Source: Mycolicibacterium mucogenicum DSM 44124
Lineage (GTDB): Bacteria > Actinomycetota > Actinomycetes > Mycobacteriales > Mycobacteriaceae
Assembly (NCBI RefSeq): GCF_005670685.2
Contig: NZ_CP062008.1
Coordinates: forward strand, 2,976,001 to 3,040,000
Reading direction: 5' to 3'
DNA length: 64,000 nucleotides
Made by a program: the position numbers and the translations under genes. The notes under the pieces were generated by a model that saw nothing but the letters and a program-made list of their open reading frames with translations, was not told the origin of the DNA and did not search any database. Below are positions 44,976 to 53,731 of the stretch, one piece after another; position 1 is the first letter of the stretch, and the number at the start of each line of letters is the position of its first letter.

Positions 44976-45148
44976 TTGCCGTTATCTAGACCCGTGTCAA
45001 GGTATTAGCTGCAGCGTTGGCGATATTGGGTGTGAATTGCGGACCCAGCAATGCTGATCGCCGGTTTGGCCGCAGCTCCGGCCGTAGCCCGACGTCCCAG
45101 GCGCGTGCGCTAATCGAACGAACAGTTCCGTCTGGTTATGATTTGCCG

Positions 45149-45721
45149 GTGAGAGATACCGCCGAGCTTCGCGGCGAAATCCTGGCTGCCGCCCGGGCCG
45201 AGTTCGCCCAATACGGGTTGGCCGGCGCTCGGATCGACCGCATCGCGCGGTCGGCCCATGCGAGCAAGGAGCGTCTTTACGCGCACTTCGGTGACAAAGA
45301 GACGCTCTTTCGTGAGGTGGTTACCGCGGACTTCGCGGGGTTCTTCGATGCGGTCACCCTGAGCCCCGACAACGTGCCCGGATTCGTCGGCGACATTTAC
45401 GATCTGGTCCTCGCGCAGCCCGAGCACCATCGCATGATCACCTGGGCGAAGCTGGAAGGTTTCACACTCGACGAACCACGCGCCGATGACGACGGACCGA
45501 TTTTTGCTCACGCCATCGCCGCGATCGAGGCTGCTCAAGCCGACGGTTACGTCGATCGCACTTGGCTACCGATCGATCTGCTGGTCCTGTTGTTCGGCGT
45601 CGCCTTGGCGTGGGCGCAAATGCCGCACCCCGACGCGGTGACCGACGACGCCGCCGTCATCGCAAGCCGCCGTGCCGCCGCCGTCGAAGCGGCCACCCGG
45701 ATCATCACCGCCCGAGCCTGA
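45149..45721 (+). CDS. TetR-family regulator
   Basis: The protein has 190 residues from a GTG at 45149 (VRDTAELRGEILAAARAEFAQYG). The HTH is ARIDRIARSAHASKERLYAHFGDKETLF. The longer frame (from 45017) has a non-family N-terminus and is not preferred. It diverges from the YceI/monooxygenase operon and converges on the carotenoid-oxygenase gene. Its likely operator is at 44957. Confidence 0.85.
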   Translation: MRDTAELRGEILAAARAEFAQYGLAGARIDRIARSAHASKERLYAHFGDKETLFREVVTADFAGFFDAVTLSPDNVPGFVGDIYDLVLAQPEHHRMITWAKLEGFTLDEPRADDDGPIFAHAIAAIEAAQADGYVDRTWLPIDLLVLLFGVALAWAQMPHPDAVTDDAAVIASRRAAAVEAATRIITARA

Positions 45722-45812
45722 AGCCCTTCATCAAGCACCCGAGTAGGTGGCGCAGCACACCGACGCTCGCCGTCTGCGCTTCCACCTGAGTAAGTCTCTG
45801 CCTCAAGGCCTT

Positions 45813-47255
45813 TCACGAGGAGGCGAGGGCGGCGTCCAGTTCTGCGGCTGATGCCCAATTACCGTGAAAGCCCATCGGTATGCGGTGATTGAGCTTGATG
45901 CGGGCGATGGGTGGCGCGGTGAAGCGCTGTGCCTCTTGGACGATCACCTCGCACCGGTCCCGTGCAGGGTCGTACCACGTGGACAGAACCCAGCCATCGT
46001 CCTCCGTGGTGGACCCATCCCGCGGCACAAAGGTCGGCTCGCTGGGCGAGGTCAGCGTGCCGTTGAGCGTCTGTAGTTCTGTGCGGTCGGTCAAGTAGTC
46101 GTGTTTGGCCAGGCCGTCCGTGAAGCAGCGGCCCCCGCCCCGCGTCGTGGCGTAGTAGCCGAACCGGTGCGCGCGGCCGGTGTAGGCGTCGTTGATCCGC
46201 GGGAATTCGCCAAGGATGTCGGTGATTTGGCGCTCGGACACGGTCCGGCTCGCCAGATCCAGCTCCCATCGCCACGGCGTAGCGACCAGCTCGGTGAACC
46301 ATTTGTTCCACTCGCCCGTGCGGGAGGACTGCTCGACCTCCGCTCTGGTTGCTCCGAACCTGTCGGTGCGGTGGCCGTCAACGATGATCTTCGATCGGTC
46401 CTGGTAGGCGTTGAGGAAATGGGTCTGTGCGAAGGGCTCGTCGGTCTCGATCCAGCGGACCTGGCCCGTTCGACGATGCAGCACCGCCCATCGGCTGGCC
46501 GCGAGCGTCTCCGGCTCCCAGACCGTCGATGGCAACCCGCTCATGACATTCTCCAGACGAACCATGGACGGGCTGACCAGGAACACCGCATAGTCAGCGG
46601 TCACCACGTAATCATGAGTGAACGCAGGCACTCCCAGCTCGAGGGTGTGGACGTCCAAGACGACGCCGTGGCGGTCGGCGCGATACCACCGGATCGTTCC
46701 GCCGAGGTTGGTGAAGAAGAGTAGATCGCCATTGTCGGGATCCACTTTGAAGTGTGCCGTCGTCGGCCCGCTCACCGCACCGTGAAAGTCGTACCGCTCG
46801 TTGACGGTCTCCAGGGTGTCCGGTCGGAGTTCGTGCGGAACGTCCCCTTCGCAGAAGACCAGCACTCGATCGTCGAACAGCGTCACGTTGGTGTTGGCGG
46901 GGTTCTTCAGAGGAGGTCCCGACTCGCCCGTTCGGGCGGCGCCGCCGTTCATGAAGCTGCCGAATAGCGCTCGGCCTTCTTGTATTTCGAGCTTCAGGCC
47001 GGCAGTCATCACGTATCGGTTTCGGGCTGCGGCGCGGCCCTCGCGAAGATAGATGGCGTGGATCATTCCGTCGCCGTCGAACCAATGATGTCGAGCAGTG
47101 TCGGGCGGCCGGAACAGCTGACTGGTGCTCGTTCGGAACAGTGCACCGTTCAACCCGGCGGGCAACTCGCCGTCGATCTCCAGGTCATAAGCGACTCCCT
47201 CTTCGCGCCAGGGCTCATACGGGCCGTTCAAGAACATGTTGTCCATGTCCCACAT
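45813..47255 (-). CDS. Carotenoid oxygenase (RPE65-type)
   Basis: The protein has 480 residues and a seven-bladed propeller of the carotenoid cleavage dioxygenase family. The iron-binding His are likely in PTTAHFKVD, VPAFTHDYVVT, FAQTHFLNAY and IPMGFHGNW, four as required. It splits carotenoids, apocarotenoids or stilbene/lignin-type double bonds with O2. It follows the methyltransferase gene in the same direction, 125 bp apart. Together with YceI (isoprenoid binding) and the monooxygenase it suggests aromatic or isoprenoid breakdown. Confidence 0.9.
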   Translation of the reverse strand: MWDMDNMFLNGPYEPWREEGVAYDLEIDGELPAGLNGALFRTSTSQLFRPPDTARHHWFDGDGMIHAIYLREGRAAARNRYVMTAGLKLEIQEGRALFGSFMNGGAARTGESGPPLKNPANTNVTLFDDRVLVFCEGDVPHELRPDTLETVNERYDFHGAVSGPTTAHFKVDPDNGDLLFFTNLGGTIRWYRADRHGVVLDVHTLELGVPAFTHDYVVTADYAVFLVSPSMVRLENVMSGLPSTVWEPETLAASRWAVLHRRTGQVRWIETDEPFAQTHFLNAYQDRSKIIVDGHRTDRFGATRAEVEQSSRTGEWNKWFTELVATPWRWELDLASRTVSERQITDILGEFPRINDAYTGRAHRFGYYATTRGGGRCFTDGLAKHDYLTDRTELQTLNGTLTSPSEPTFVPRDGSTTEDDGWVLSTWYDPARDRCEVIVQEAQRFTAPPIARIKLNHRIPMGFHGNWASAAELDAALASS

Positions 47256-47380
47256 ATGGTTCTCCTTCTCTTGCTCAATGGAACTGGCTCTGGCTCGATG
47301 GATCTGGTCGGATTTGCAGGCGTAGCGTCCTGGGTGTCGCTGACGAGTGGCGCTCTACGCGTGGTCGCGACACTCGACGT

Positions 47381-48187
47381 CTACGCCGGCCGTGAGTAGA
47401 CGACCGTCGCAGATATCGATCCGAAAAGCCCTGGCGACGGCAAGAATTCGATGCGCATCTGTGGGTCGACAGCGCGACCGAGCGCCTTGAATGCCGCAGG
47501 GCTGTATGCGCGCAACCCGCTGATGAACCCGTCGTGCATGACTGGCCACACGGTCCGAAGCGGCATCATCGCGATCATCGGGCCCGCGTAGACCGGGGGC
47601 AGCAGCTGTGCCCACGCCGATTGGCGTTTGAGGTCGATGACCAAGAACCGCTTCCCCACCCGTGTCGCTTCAGCGATCGCCTTGAATGCGGCGGCCGGCG
47701 GAAGATGATGAAAGGACATGGCGAAGACCACGAGGTCGTAGCTGTTATCGGGAGCGTCGATGGCCGACGCATCCACCACCTGCGTAGTCACCCGCGGGTG
47801 GTTGCCGAGCTCGCCAGCGGCAATGTTGGCGACCGACGTAGGGTCGACGTCACTGACCGTGACTGTTGCCGTGCGGTGGTACTCGACAATCTTGGCCGAC
47901 AACTTCCCGTGTCCGGCACCCAATTCGAGGATGCGTGGCTCAGGCACGTCAGCGACGACGCCCAACGCGGTGCGGGCATTCTTCTCATGCTGTTTCAGCC
48001 GCGTTCCAATGACATCCAATCCGGTGATGACCCGCTGCTTCAATTCGTCGGAGACGTCATCGCGGTCCAGGAACTCCAAGGCGTTCGTTTGCAGTCGCCG
48101 GTCGAGCCAGGACGCAATAGGTCCACCCCGCGGCATCGTGGCGATCGACAATGGAACCGTTGTTGCTTCACTCACCAGTGCCTCCAA
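47381..48187 (-). CDS. SAM-dependent class I methyltransferase
   Basis: The protein has 268 residues. Motif I is RILELGAGHGKLSAK near residue 85, motif II VTVSDVDPTSVA, and the acidic/aromatic motif YDLVVFAMSFHHLPP near 155. The layout is that of UbiE/MenG-like methyltransferases. The substrate is unknown. It is the first gene of the strand group with the carotenoid oxygenase. An in-frame ATG (MPRGGPIAS) at about 48133 is an alternative start. Confidence 0.85.
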   Translation of the reverse strand: MEALVSEATTVPLSIATMPRGGPIASWLDRRLQTNALEFLDRDDVSDELKQRVITGLDVIGTRLKQHEKNARTALGVVADVPEPRILELGAGHGKLSAKIVEYHRTATVTVSDVDPTSVANIAAGELGNHPRVTTQVVDASAIDAPDNSYDLVVFAMSFHHLPPAAAFKAIAEATRVGKRFLVIDLKRQSAWAQLLPPVYAGPMIAMMPLRTVWPVMHDGFISGLRAYSPAAFKALGRAVDPQMRIEFLPSPGLFGSISATVVYSRPA

Positions 48188-48463
48188 GCAGATAACTGGC
48201 CTCGTTGACCTGACGCCACATTAACAGACGAACTAGTTCGTTTGGGCAACCGTGCGCCGCGATCTTGTTTGACCTCGTCTGTGCTAGACGAGTCCTAGCC
48301 GGTCCGGGGCCGGGCAGCGAAAGGTTACGGGGAACCTTGTGTTCGGCGATCTGGCGGGCTGCGAGCGTCCGAATACGGCGGGTTGCCGGTAAACGCTGCA
48401 GATTGCGCTGGCAGACAGGGAACTTCGAGGATATCGAGCCGTAAGCTGGAAAATGCCGCGCTG
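48188..48463. other. Intergenic region before the toxin-antitoxin pair
   Basis: About 275 bp with no recognisable gene. It holds the divergent promoters of the methyltransferase and of the antitoxin. Confidence 0.4.
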
Positions 48464-48497
48464 GTAGCAATCTGCTACATTGGTAGCAACGTGCTAC
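48464..48497. promoter_or_regulatory. Twin palindromes, toxin-antitoxin operator
   Basis: GTAGCAATCTGCTAC (48464-48478) and GTAGCAACGTGCTAC (48483-48497) are two copies of the same palindrome, 19 bp centre to centre. They end 14 bp before the antitoxin start. Pairs like this are typical sites for cooperative antitoxin binding. Confidence 0.75.
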
Positions 48498-48511
48498 ACG
48501 GGAGGTGTCTC

Positions 48512-48913
48512 ATGTCCGACGTCGCTGATCGGGTCACCCGGGTCGCCGCTGACCTTTTCGAGGCCGCGGCCGCTGAGGGCGCCCGGCAGAGTCGCTCTGC
48601 CAAGCAGCAACTCGACCATTGGGCCCGGGTGGGCCGCGCTGTATCGACTCAGCACACCGCCTCACGGCGCCGGGTCGAGGCTGCCCTCGCCGGCCAGATC
48701 GACGTCGCCGTCCTCAACACCGAAGAAGGCGTGGTGTTCAACGCCGAGGTTTCCGCGTCTATCGAGGAGAGCCTGGCCCGCACCGATTACGGTGCCGTGC
48801 TCGCCTCTCGTGGGATCACCACGGTGGCACTGGATGAGGACGGCCAGATCGTCGAGCATCGCCCTGACGGCACCGAGTCCGTGGTTGGCGCGGTGCAGTC
48901 GCTGCGTCGGTGA
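48512..48913 (+). CDS. Antitoxin (ParD-like type) of a zeta-toxin pair
   Basis: The protein has 133 residues. The N-terminal part VADRVTRVAADLFEAAAAEGARQSRSAKQQLDHWARVGRAV is a ribbon-helix-helix-like DNA-binding region common to mycobacterial ParD-like antitoxins. The rest should bind the toxin. It overlaps the toxin start by 4 bp, so it is coupled to it. GGGAGG lies before the ATG at 48512. It probably represses the operon by binding the twin palindromes. Confidence 0.8.
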   Translation: MSDVADRVTRVAADLFEAAAAEGARQSRSAKQQLDHWARVGRAVSTQHTASRRRVEAALAGQIDVAVLNTEEGVVFNAEVSASIEESLARTDYGAVLASRGITTVALDEDGQIVEHRPDGTESVVGAVQSLRR

Positions 48914-49485
48914 AACGCCTGGACCTCGTCGTCGGCTCGAACGGTGCCGGAAAATCGACGTTCGTCGAACTCACGCTGGCTCCGCTGCTCCCCCGCAGCG
49001 TGTTCGTCAACGCCGATGAGATCGCCAAACAGCGTTGGCCTGCCGACGCATTGGGCCACGCGTACGAGGCCGCGCGGATCGCTGCGGCGACGCGGGAAGC
49101 GCTGATCGAGCAGGGGCGTTCATTCATCGCCGAGACAGTGTTTTCGCACCCCTCCAAGCTGGAGCTGATCGATGCGGCCCGTCATGCGGGGTACGTCGTG
49201 GTGTTGCACATTGTGCTTGTTCCCGAAGACTTGGCCGTTCACCGTGTCCGCTACCGGGTTGCCGCCGGTGGCCACGATGTGCCCGAGGAGAAGATCCGGG
49301 AACGGTATCGCCGGCTGTGGGCCCTGGTGGCTGCAGCGATCGTTCGCGTCGACAGCGCAACGATTTACGACAATTCCGCGGCCAGCGGACCGCAGATCGT
49401 GGCGCAGATGAGTGGCGGACTGAGTGTCGACACGCCCCGATGGCCGTCGTGGACTCCGGAGCAGCTGCGTAGTCGCTGGCCGTAG
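48910..49485 (+). CDS. Zeta-toxin-family P-loop kinase
   Basis: The protein has 191 residues. Walker A is VVGSNGAGKSTF at residue 7, followed by VNADEIAKQRWP and FIAETVFSHPSKL, the layout of zeta toxins and related kinases. Zeta toxins phosphorylate UDP-GlcNAc or similar sugars. A toxin role is inferred from the fold and the antitoxin upstream. No other gene follows within 150 bp. Confidence 0.82.
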   Translation: MKRLDLVVGSNGAGKSTFVELTLAPLLPRSVFVNADEIAKQRWPADALGHAYEAARIAAATREALIEQGRSFIAETVFSHPSKLELIDAARHAGYVVVLHIVLVPEDLAVHRVRYRVAAGGHDVPEEKIRERYRRLWALVAAAIVRVDSATIYDNSAASGPQIVAQMSGGLSVDTPRWPSWTPEQLRSRWP

Positions 49486-49645
49486 GTCGGCGCAGCTCGC
49501 ACCGTGGACCCAACGTTTGTCGTCGGTCGGGCACGGGTAGCCACTACAGGAGAACGCCGCAGAGCCCTGACCGCTCCCGAAGCGGCATGAATATTTTGGA
49601 TCGGCTCTTAGCGGCAACGTATGCGCAGCCACCACAGGAGAACTC

Positions 49646-49906
49646 ATGTTGTCGAACATCTCGGTCACGTCGACGCTTGTCGCCGCTGGTGCGTCCGCCG
49701 CGGTAGTACTTGCGCCGGCCGCTTACGCAGATGGCGGGTCCGCTCCGTGTGCCGATGAAGGCAGTGCCACCGTTTGTCAGGCACCAGGAAACGCCAACGT
49801 CATTGCCACGCCACCCGATCAAGGCGGTAGCGGCGCCTCCGGCGGCGGCGGAAACAGTCAGAACGGACCTTACGGGCCGTCCGGCTCACAACCACCAGTC
49901 GGCTAG
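49646..49906 (+). CDS. Small secreted Gly-rich protein
   Basis: The protein has 86 residues. A signal peptide (MLSNISVTSTLVAAGASAAVVLAPAAYA) is followed by a Cys pair (PCADEGSATVC) and a Gly/Ser/Pro-rich tail ending QPPVG. Proteins of this kind are common in mycobacteria, function unknown. AGGAGAACTC lies before the ATG. It converges on the lipoprotein gene, with a hairpin between them. Confidence 0.7.
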   Translation: MLSNISVTSTLVAAGASAAVVLAPAAYADGGSAPCADEGSATVCQAPGNANVIATPPDQGGSGASGGGGNSQNGPYGPSGSQPPVG

Positions 49907-49992
49907 AGCCCTGCCGCCCGACTGTTCGGCGGCTGGGGCCTGGCTGGACACGGGCGCGCGAAAAGGACCTGACGCCAGCAGCTTTCAGTAAA

Positions 49993-50041
49993 CAGTCACG
50001 GTATTCGAGCGCCCGTGAGCGTTGCCCGAATACCGTGACTG
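49993..50041. terminator. Bidirectional terminator-like hairpin
   Basis: CAGTCACGGTATTCG (49993-50007) and CGAATACCGTGACTG (50027-50041) form a perfect 15-bp stem with a 19-base loop, between two convergent genes. Confidence 0.65.
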
Positions 50042-50526
50042 CGACCTGATGGCGTCTCTGGCTGCGCTCGGGTCAGGGAACCGACACGCAGCCCACGCCC
50101 GGCACGCAACCTCCGCCACCACCGGGACCTCCGCCACCGGACGGGCCTCCGGGAATGCTGCCCCCGCCGCCTCCGGGCCCACCGCCGCCGGTCGGTCCAC
50201 CCGGGATCGAACCCCCGCCGCCTCCGGGGCCGCCGCTGCCAGTGGGTCCACCAGGGATACTCCCCCCGCCGCCACCGGGACCTCCGCTGCCGGTCGGTCC
50301 ACCAGGAACAGAGCCACCGCCTCCGGCTGGACCACCACCGCCGTTAGCCCCGCCCGGAACTGGGCTCGAGGACGTCGTGACAGTTGTCAAGCTCGTCGTG
50401 GGCGTCGTCGTGGTAGTCGACATATCCGTCTTTGTCGGGTTTCCGCCGTCGTCGGAGCCACATGCAGTGGCGACAGGAAGCATGACGATGCCTGCGACCA
50501 GGCCGATCCACGCCGAAGTCCTGCGC

Positions 50527-51618
50527 CTAGTGTCCTGCGCCGGGAATTCGTTGAAGATATGAACCGAGTCGTTCGAAGATCTCGTCGGCGGTCTTGGTCC
50601 AGTTGAACGGGCGGGGGTTGTCGTTCCAGTCTGCGATCCACTCGCGAATGTCCTTCTCGAGGGCCTGAATTGAGCGGTGAACGCCGCGGCGCAGTTTCTG
50701 GTCGGTGAGTAACCCGAACCACCGCTCGACCTGGTTGAGCCACGACGAGTAGGTCGGGGTGAAGTGCATGTGGAATCGGGGATGGGCGGCAAGCCATTTG
50801 GTTACTGTCGGCGATTTGTGCGTCGAGTAGTTGTCGCAGATCAGATGGACGTCCAGGTCAGCGGGCACGGTGTTGTCCAACTTGGTCAAGAACTTCTTGA
50901 ACTCGATCGCGCGGTGCCGGCGGTGAATCGAGCCGTAGACCTCGCCGGTGGCCACATCCAGGGCGGCGAACAAGGTGGTGATTCCGTGCCGCACGTAGTC
51001 ATGGGTGCGGCGCTCGGGCATGCCGGGCATCATCGGCAGGACCGGCGCGCTGCGATCCAAGGCCTGGATCTGCGATTTTTCATCGACGCAGAGCACCAGT
51101 GCCTTCTCCGGCGGGTCCAGATACAACCCCACGACGTCACGGACCTTGTCGACGAACTGCGGGTCGTTGCTGATCTTGAAGGTGTCCACCTGATGCGGCT
51201 TGAGGCCGAACGACTTCCAGATCCGTCCGACCGTTGACTTCGACAACCCGGTCTCAGCCGCCATCGAAGACCGCGACCAGTGCGTGGCGCCTTTGGGTTG
51301 ACGCTCCAACGTGGCCACGATCAGCTGCTCGACCGCCTCGTCGGTGATCTTGCGCGGCGCACCAGGACGCGGCTCATCGGCCAGACCCTCCAGTCGCGCC
51401 TCCAGGAACCGTCCACGCCATTTGCCGACCGTTTGCGGCCACACACCTTCATCAGCGGCGACTTCCTTGTTGGATTTCCCTGCCGCGCAACCCAACACGA
51501 TCCGACAACGTTGGGCCAACGCCTGCGAGGACTTCGATCGACGGGCCCACCGCTGCAACGTCTCACGTTCGTCGTCGGTCAACACCAACTCGACTACCGG
51601 CCTACCCCTGGTTCCCAC
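50527..51618 (-). CDS. IS630-family transposase
   Basis: The protein has 363 residues. The N-terminal HTH (NKEVAADEGVWPQTVGKWRGRF) is followed by the DDE domain: LCVDEKSQIQAL (first Asp), LICDNYSTHKSP (second Asp) and SSWLNQVERWFGLL (Glu). It is intact. The stop codon TAG is formed by the target TA plus the next base, so the frame closes only because of the insertion site. Confidence 0.92.
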   Translation of the reverse strand: MGTRGRPVVELVLTDDERETLQRWARRSKSSQALAQRCRIVLGCAAGKSNKEVAADEGVWPQTVGKWRGRFLEARLEGLADEPRPGAPRKITDEAVEQLIVATLERQPKGATHWSRSSMAAETGLSKSTVGRIWKSFGLKPHQVDTFKISNDPQFVDKVRDVVGLYLDPPEKALVLCVDEKSQIQALDRSAPVLPMMPGMPERRTHDYVRHGITTLFAALDVATGEVYGSIHRRHRAIEFKKFLTKLDNTVPADLDVHLICDNYSTHKSPTVTKWLAAHPRFHMHFTPTYSSWLNQVERWFGLLTDQKLRRGVHRSIQALEKDIREWIADWNDNPRPFNWTKTADEIFERLGSYLQRIPGAGH

Positions 51619-51662
51619 CCGCCAATTCTACAATTAATCAACTAATTTACGGCGCAGGACAC
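50530..51662. mobile_element. IS630-family insertion sequence, 1,133 bp, TA-flanked
   Basis: The ends are GTGTCCTGCGCC and its inverse GGCGCAGGACAC, flanked by TA at 50528-50529 and 51663-51664, the target duplication of the IS630/Tc1 group. It contains one intact transposase gene. Confidence 0.9.
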
Positions 51663-51904
51663 TAGGTGCTCGTGATCTCGAGCGAATGGTCTTGTCAGCT
51701 GTCAATGTCATGAGTAGTTCGCCTCCCTGTCGACCTGTCGTATGTCTGTTCCCCAAGATCGAGAATTCCAATCCTCTACGGACAACTCTCGTACCCGACC
51801 GACGAGCGCTCATCGACGCCACGCTGGTGTTACGTTGCGCCCCAGCGGGTTCCGTGTACATCAGTCAGTGGGCTACTGGATGCACAACTGGGCCAATGCC
51901 GTCG

Positions 51905-53011
51905 TCAGTTGAGCGAGGGTCGGACGTCGACGCTGGCGTGCGCCTCGTGGAAGCTCTGATCCGAGACCAGGGTCAGACGTGCGTTGTCGTGGAATTGTCG
52001 GAGCGTGACTGCGCCACAGGACGTCATGGTGGCCGTGATCTTGGCGATGGTCACTGCGAGTCCCTCGTTGAGGTCGCCTGCGTAGGGTACGTAGCCGTCG
52101 ACGCCTTCCTCGAAAGCGAGGCCGCCGCCGGGCTGTTCGTAGCGCTGCCAGTTGCGGGCGCGGTAGGACCCTTCCCCCCAATATTCTTTGACGTAGCCGT
52201 CGGCAGTGGGCACTTTCGCCCCGGGCGCCTGATCGAACCGGGCGAAGTAACGACCCATCATGACGAAGTCCGCGCCCATGGCCAAGGCGAGTGCCACGTG
52301 ATAGTCCCGCTGCAGTCCGCCGTCGGAGCACACCGGCACGTACTGGCCGGTGCGCCGAGCGTAGGCATCACGGGCAGCCGTGACGTCGAGTACCGCGCTG
52401 GCCTGTCCGCGGCCGATACCTTTCTGGTCACGCGTGATGCAGATCGACCCACCCCCGACACCGATCTTGACGAAGTCGGCCCCGGCATCGGCGAGATAGT
52501 CAAATGCCTGCCCGTCAACAACATTGCCCGCTCCGATCACCACATCGGGATAGCGGCTCTTCGTCCAGTCCAGCGCGCGGGCCTGCCACTCGCTATAGCC
52601 GTCCGAAGAGTCGAGGCACAATGCATCGGCGCCGGCGTCCAGTAGCGCAGGAATCCGCTCGCGATAGTCGTGGGTGTTGACCCCGGCACCGACCCGCAAT
52701 CGCATCTCGGCGTTGTACGCCATTACTGCCTGAATGTCTTTGACCTGCTCGGTAATTGGACGATTGTGATGCAGAAAACTCAACCCACCGTGACGGGCCA
52801 GTGCGATTGCCAACTCCGGTGAACTGACGGCCTGCATGATGGCCGAGGTGAACGGCACCTGTAGCTGAAGTCGTGACTGCTCCCCGACCAGGTGACGTGC
52901 GAGCGGTGCCGCGAGTTGCACACCATCGGCACGGCATTCGGCCGATGTTTTGTTGGGCAGGAGCAAGAACTCATTGAATGTGCGGGAGACGCCCTCGACG
53001 ATGTGTGCCAT
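51905..53011 (-). CDS. IMP dehydrogenase/GMP reductase-family enzyme without CBS domains
   Basis: The protein has 368 residues and an IMPDH-type TIM barrel. The catalytic Cys is in GGGSICITRDQKGIGRG and the phosphate loop is DGGLQRDYHVALALAMGADFVMMGRYF. No CBS pair is present between, unlike housekeeping IMPDH. LCLDSSDGYSEW is the NAD-side motif. It may interconvert IMP/XMP or GMP/IMP. It starts 137 bp from the divergent YaeQ gene. Confidence 0.85.
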   Translation of the reverse strand: MAHIVEGVSRTFNEFLLLPNKTSAECRADGVQLAAPLARHLVGEQSRLQLQVPFTSAIMQAVSSPELAIALARHGGLSFLHHNRPITEQVKDIQAVMAYNAEMRLRVGAGVNTHDYRERIPALLDAGADALCLDSSDGYSEWQARALDWTKSRYPDVVIGAGNVVDGQAFDYLADAGADFVKIGVGGGSICITRDQKGIGRGQASAVLDVTAARDAYARRTGQYVPVCSDGGLQRDYHVALALAMGADFVMMGRYFARFDQAPGAKVPTADGYVKEYWGEGSYRARNWQRYEQPGGGLAFEEGVDGYVPYAGDLNEGLAVTIAKITATMTSCGAVTLRQFHDNARLTLVSDQSFHEAHASVDVRPSLN

Positions 53012-53148
53012 AGAACAGCTTGACCGATGGCGGGTGGGAGATCAAATCAGCCACGCCCCAGTTGCCCACTTCCTGCTGACGACTCGGCGGTGACCACTAA
53101 AGCGCGGCCCGACTGCTCGGCGGATACCATCTGGGTGGACACTATGAC

Positions 53149-53700
53149 GTGGCCCTTTCTGCAACGGTATTCAAAGTCGAACTCGGCGTCTCCGATGTCG
53201 ATCACGGTTACTACGCCGATCACGCGCTGACCGTGGCCCGTCACCCCAGTGAGACCGATGAGCGGATGGTGGTGCGGTTGTTGGCTTTTGGGCTTCGCGC
53301 ACACCGACTCAGCGACATCGACGGCGAGTTGGCGTTCGGGCCGGGCCTGTCCACGCCTGGCGTACCGGACTTGCGGCTCGCCGACTACACCGGCCGGACG
53401 CTGGAGTGGATCAATGTCGGCCAGCCTGACGAACGCGTCTTGGGCAAGGCGGCCAGCCAGGCCGATCAGGTGCTGCTCTTCCCCTTCGCCGCCGGCGTGG
53501 CCACCTGGTGGCGCACCGTCGGCCCCAAAGTGGCGGGGCTGGCGAACCTGTCAGTGGTGCAGATACTGCACGTACCGGTGCAGCAGTTGGCCGAGTCTGT
53601 CGATCGACGGGTCGCGGCACAGGTGATGGTGATCGAAGGTCAGGTGACGATGACCGTAGGCGGCGTCGACGTCACCTTCACGCCCGAGCAATTGCAGTGA
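53149..53700 (+). CDS. YaeQ-family protein
   Basis: The protein has 183 residues. It starts SATVFKVELGVSDVDHGYYADHALTVARHPSETDERM, the strongly conserved YaeQ beginning, and has DLRLADYTGRTLEWINVGQPDERVL in the middle. YaeQ proteins have a PD-(D/E)XK nuclease-like fold and unknown function. The GTG at 53149 gives the standard length. Confidence 0.9.
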   Translation: MALSATVFKVELGVSDVDHGYYADHALTVARHPSETDERMVVRLLAFGLRAHRLSDIDGELAFGPGLSTPGVPDLRLADYTGRTLEWINVGQPDERVLGKAASQADQVLLFPFAAGVATWWRTVGPKVAGLANLSVVQILHVPVQQLAESVDRRVAAQVMVIEGQVTMTVGGVDVTFTPEQLQ

Positions 53701-53731
53701 ACAAGCGCCAGGTTCGTCCCGACGCCGCTGA

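Larger units (their letters stand above)
50073..51711 (-). pseudogene. Gly-rich lipoprotein gene, interrupted by IS630
   Basis: Removing 50530-51662 and one TA joins MTLTADKTIRSRSRAP (ATG at 51711) to RRRTSAWIGLVAGIVMLPVATACGS in frame, with a clear lipobox (VATAC). After the Cys come Asp/Thr-rich linkers and four near-identical Gly/Pro repeats (GGPTGSGGPGGGGGSIP type), ending GCVSVP at 50073. It was probably a surface-exposed lipoprotein. The remaining frame continues into the IS, so a hybrid could be made but without the proper start. Confidence 0.82.

Noticed and set aside
48464..48497. Two short palindromic repeats as a mini CRISPR
   Set aside because: Only two copies with a 4-bp gap directly before a toxin-antitoxin operon; an operator is the better reading.
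50100..50340. Regular repeats that look like a CRISPR array
   Set aside because: Period and content match the Gly/Pro repeats of the lipoprotein on the minus strand. The units are in frame and there are no unique spacers of constant length.
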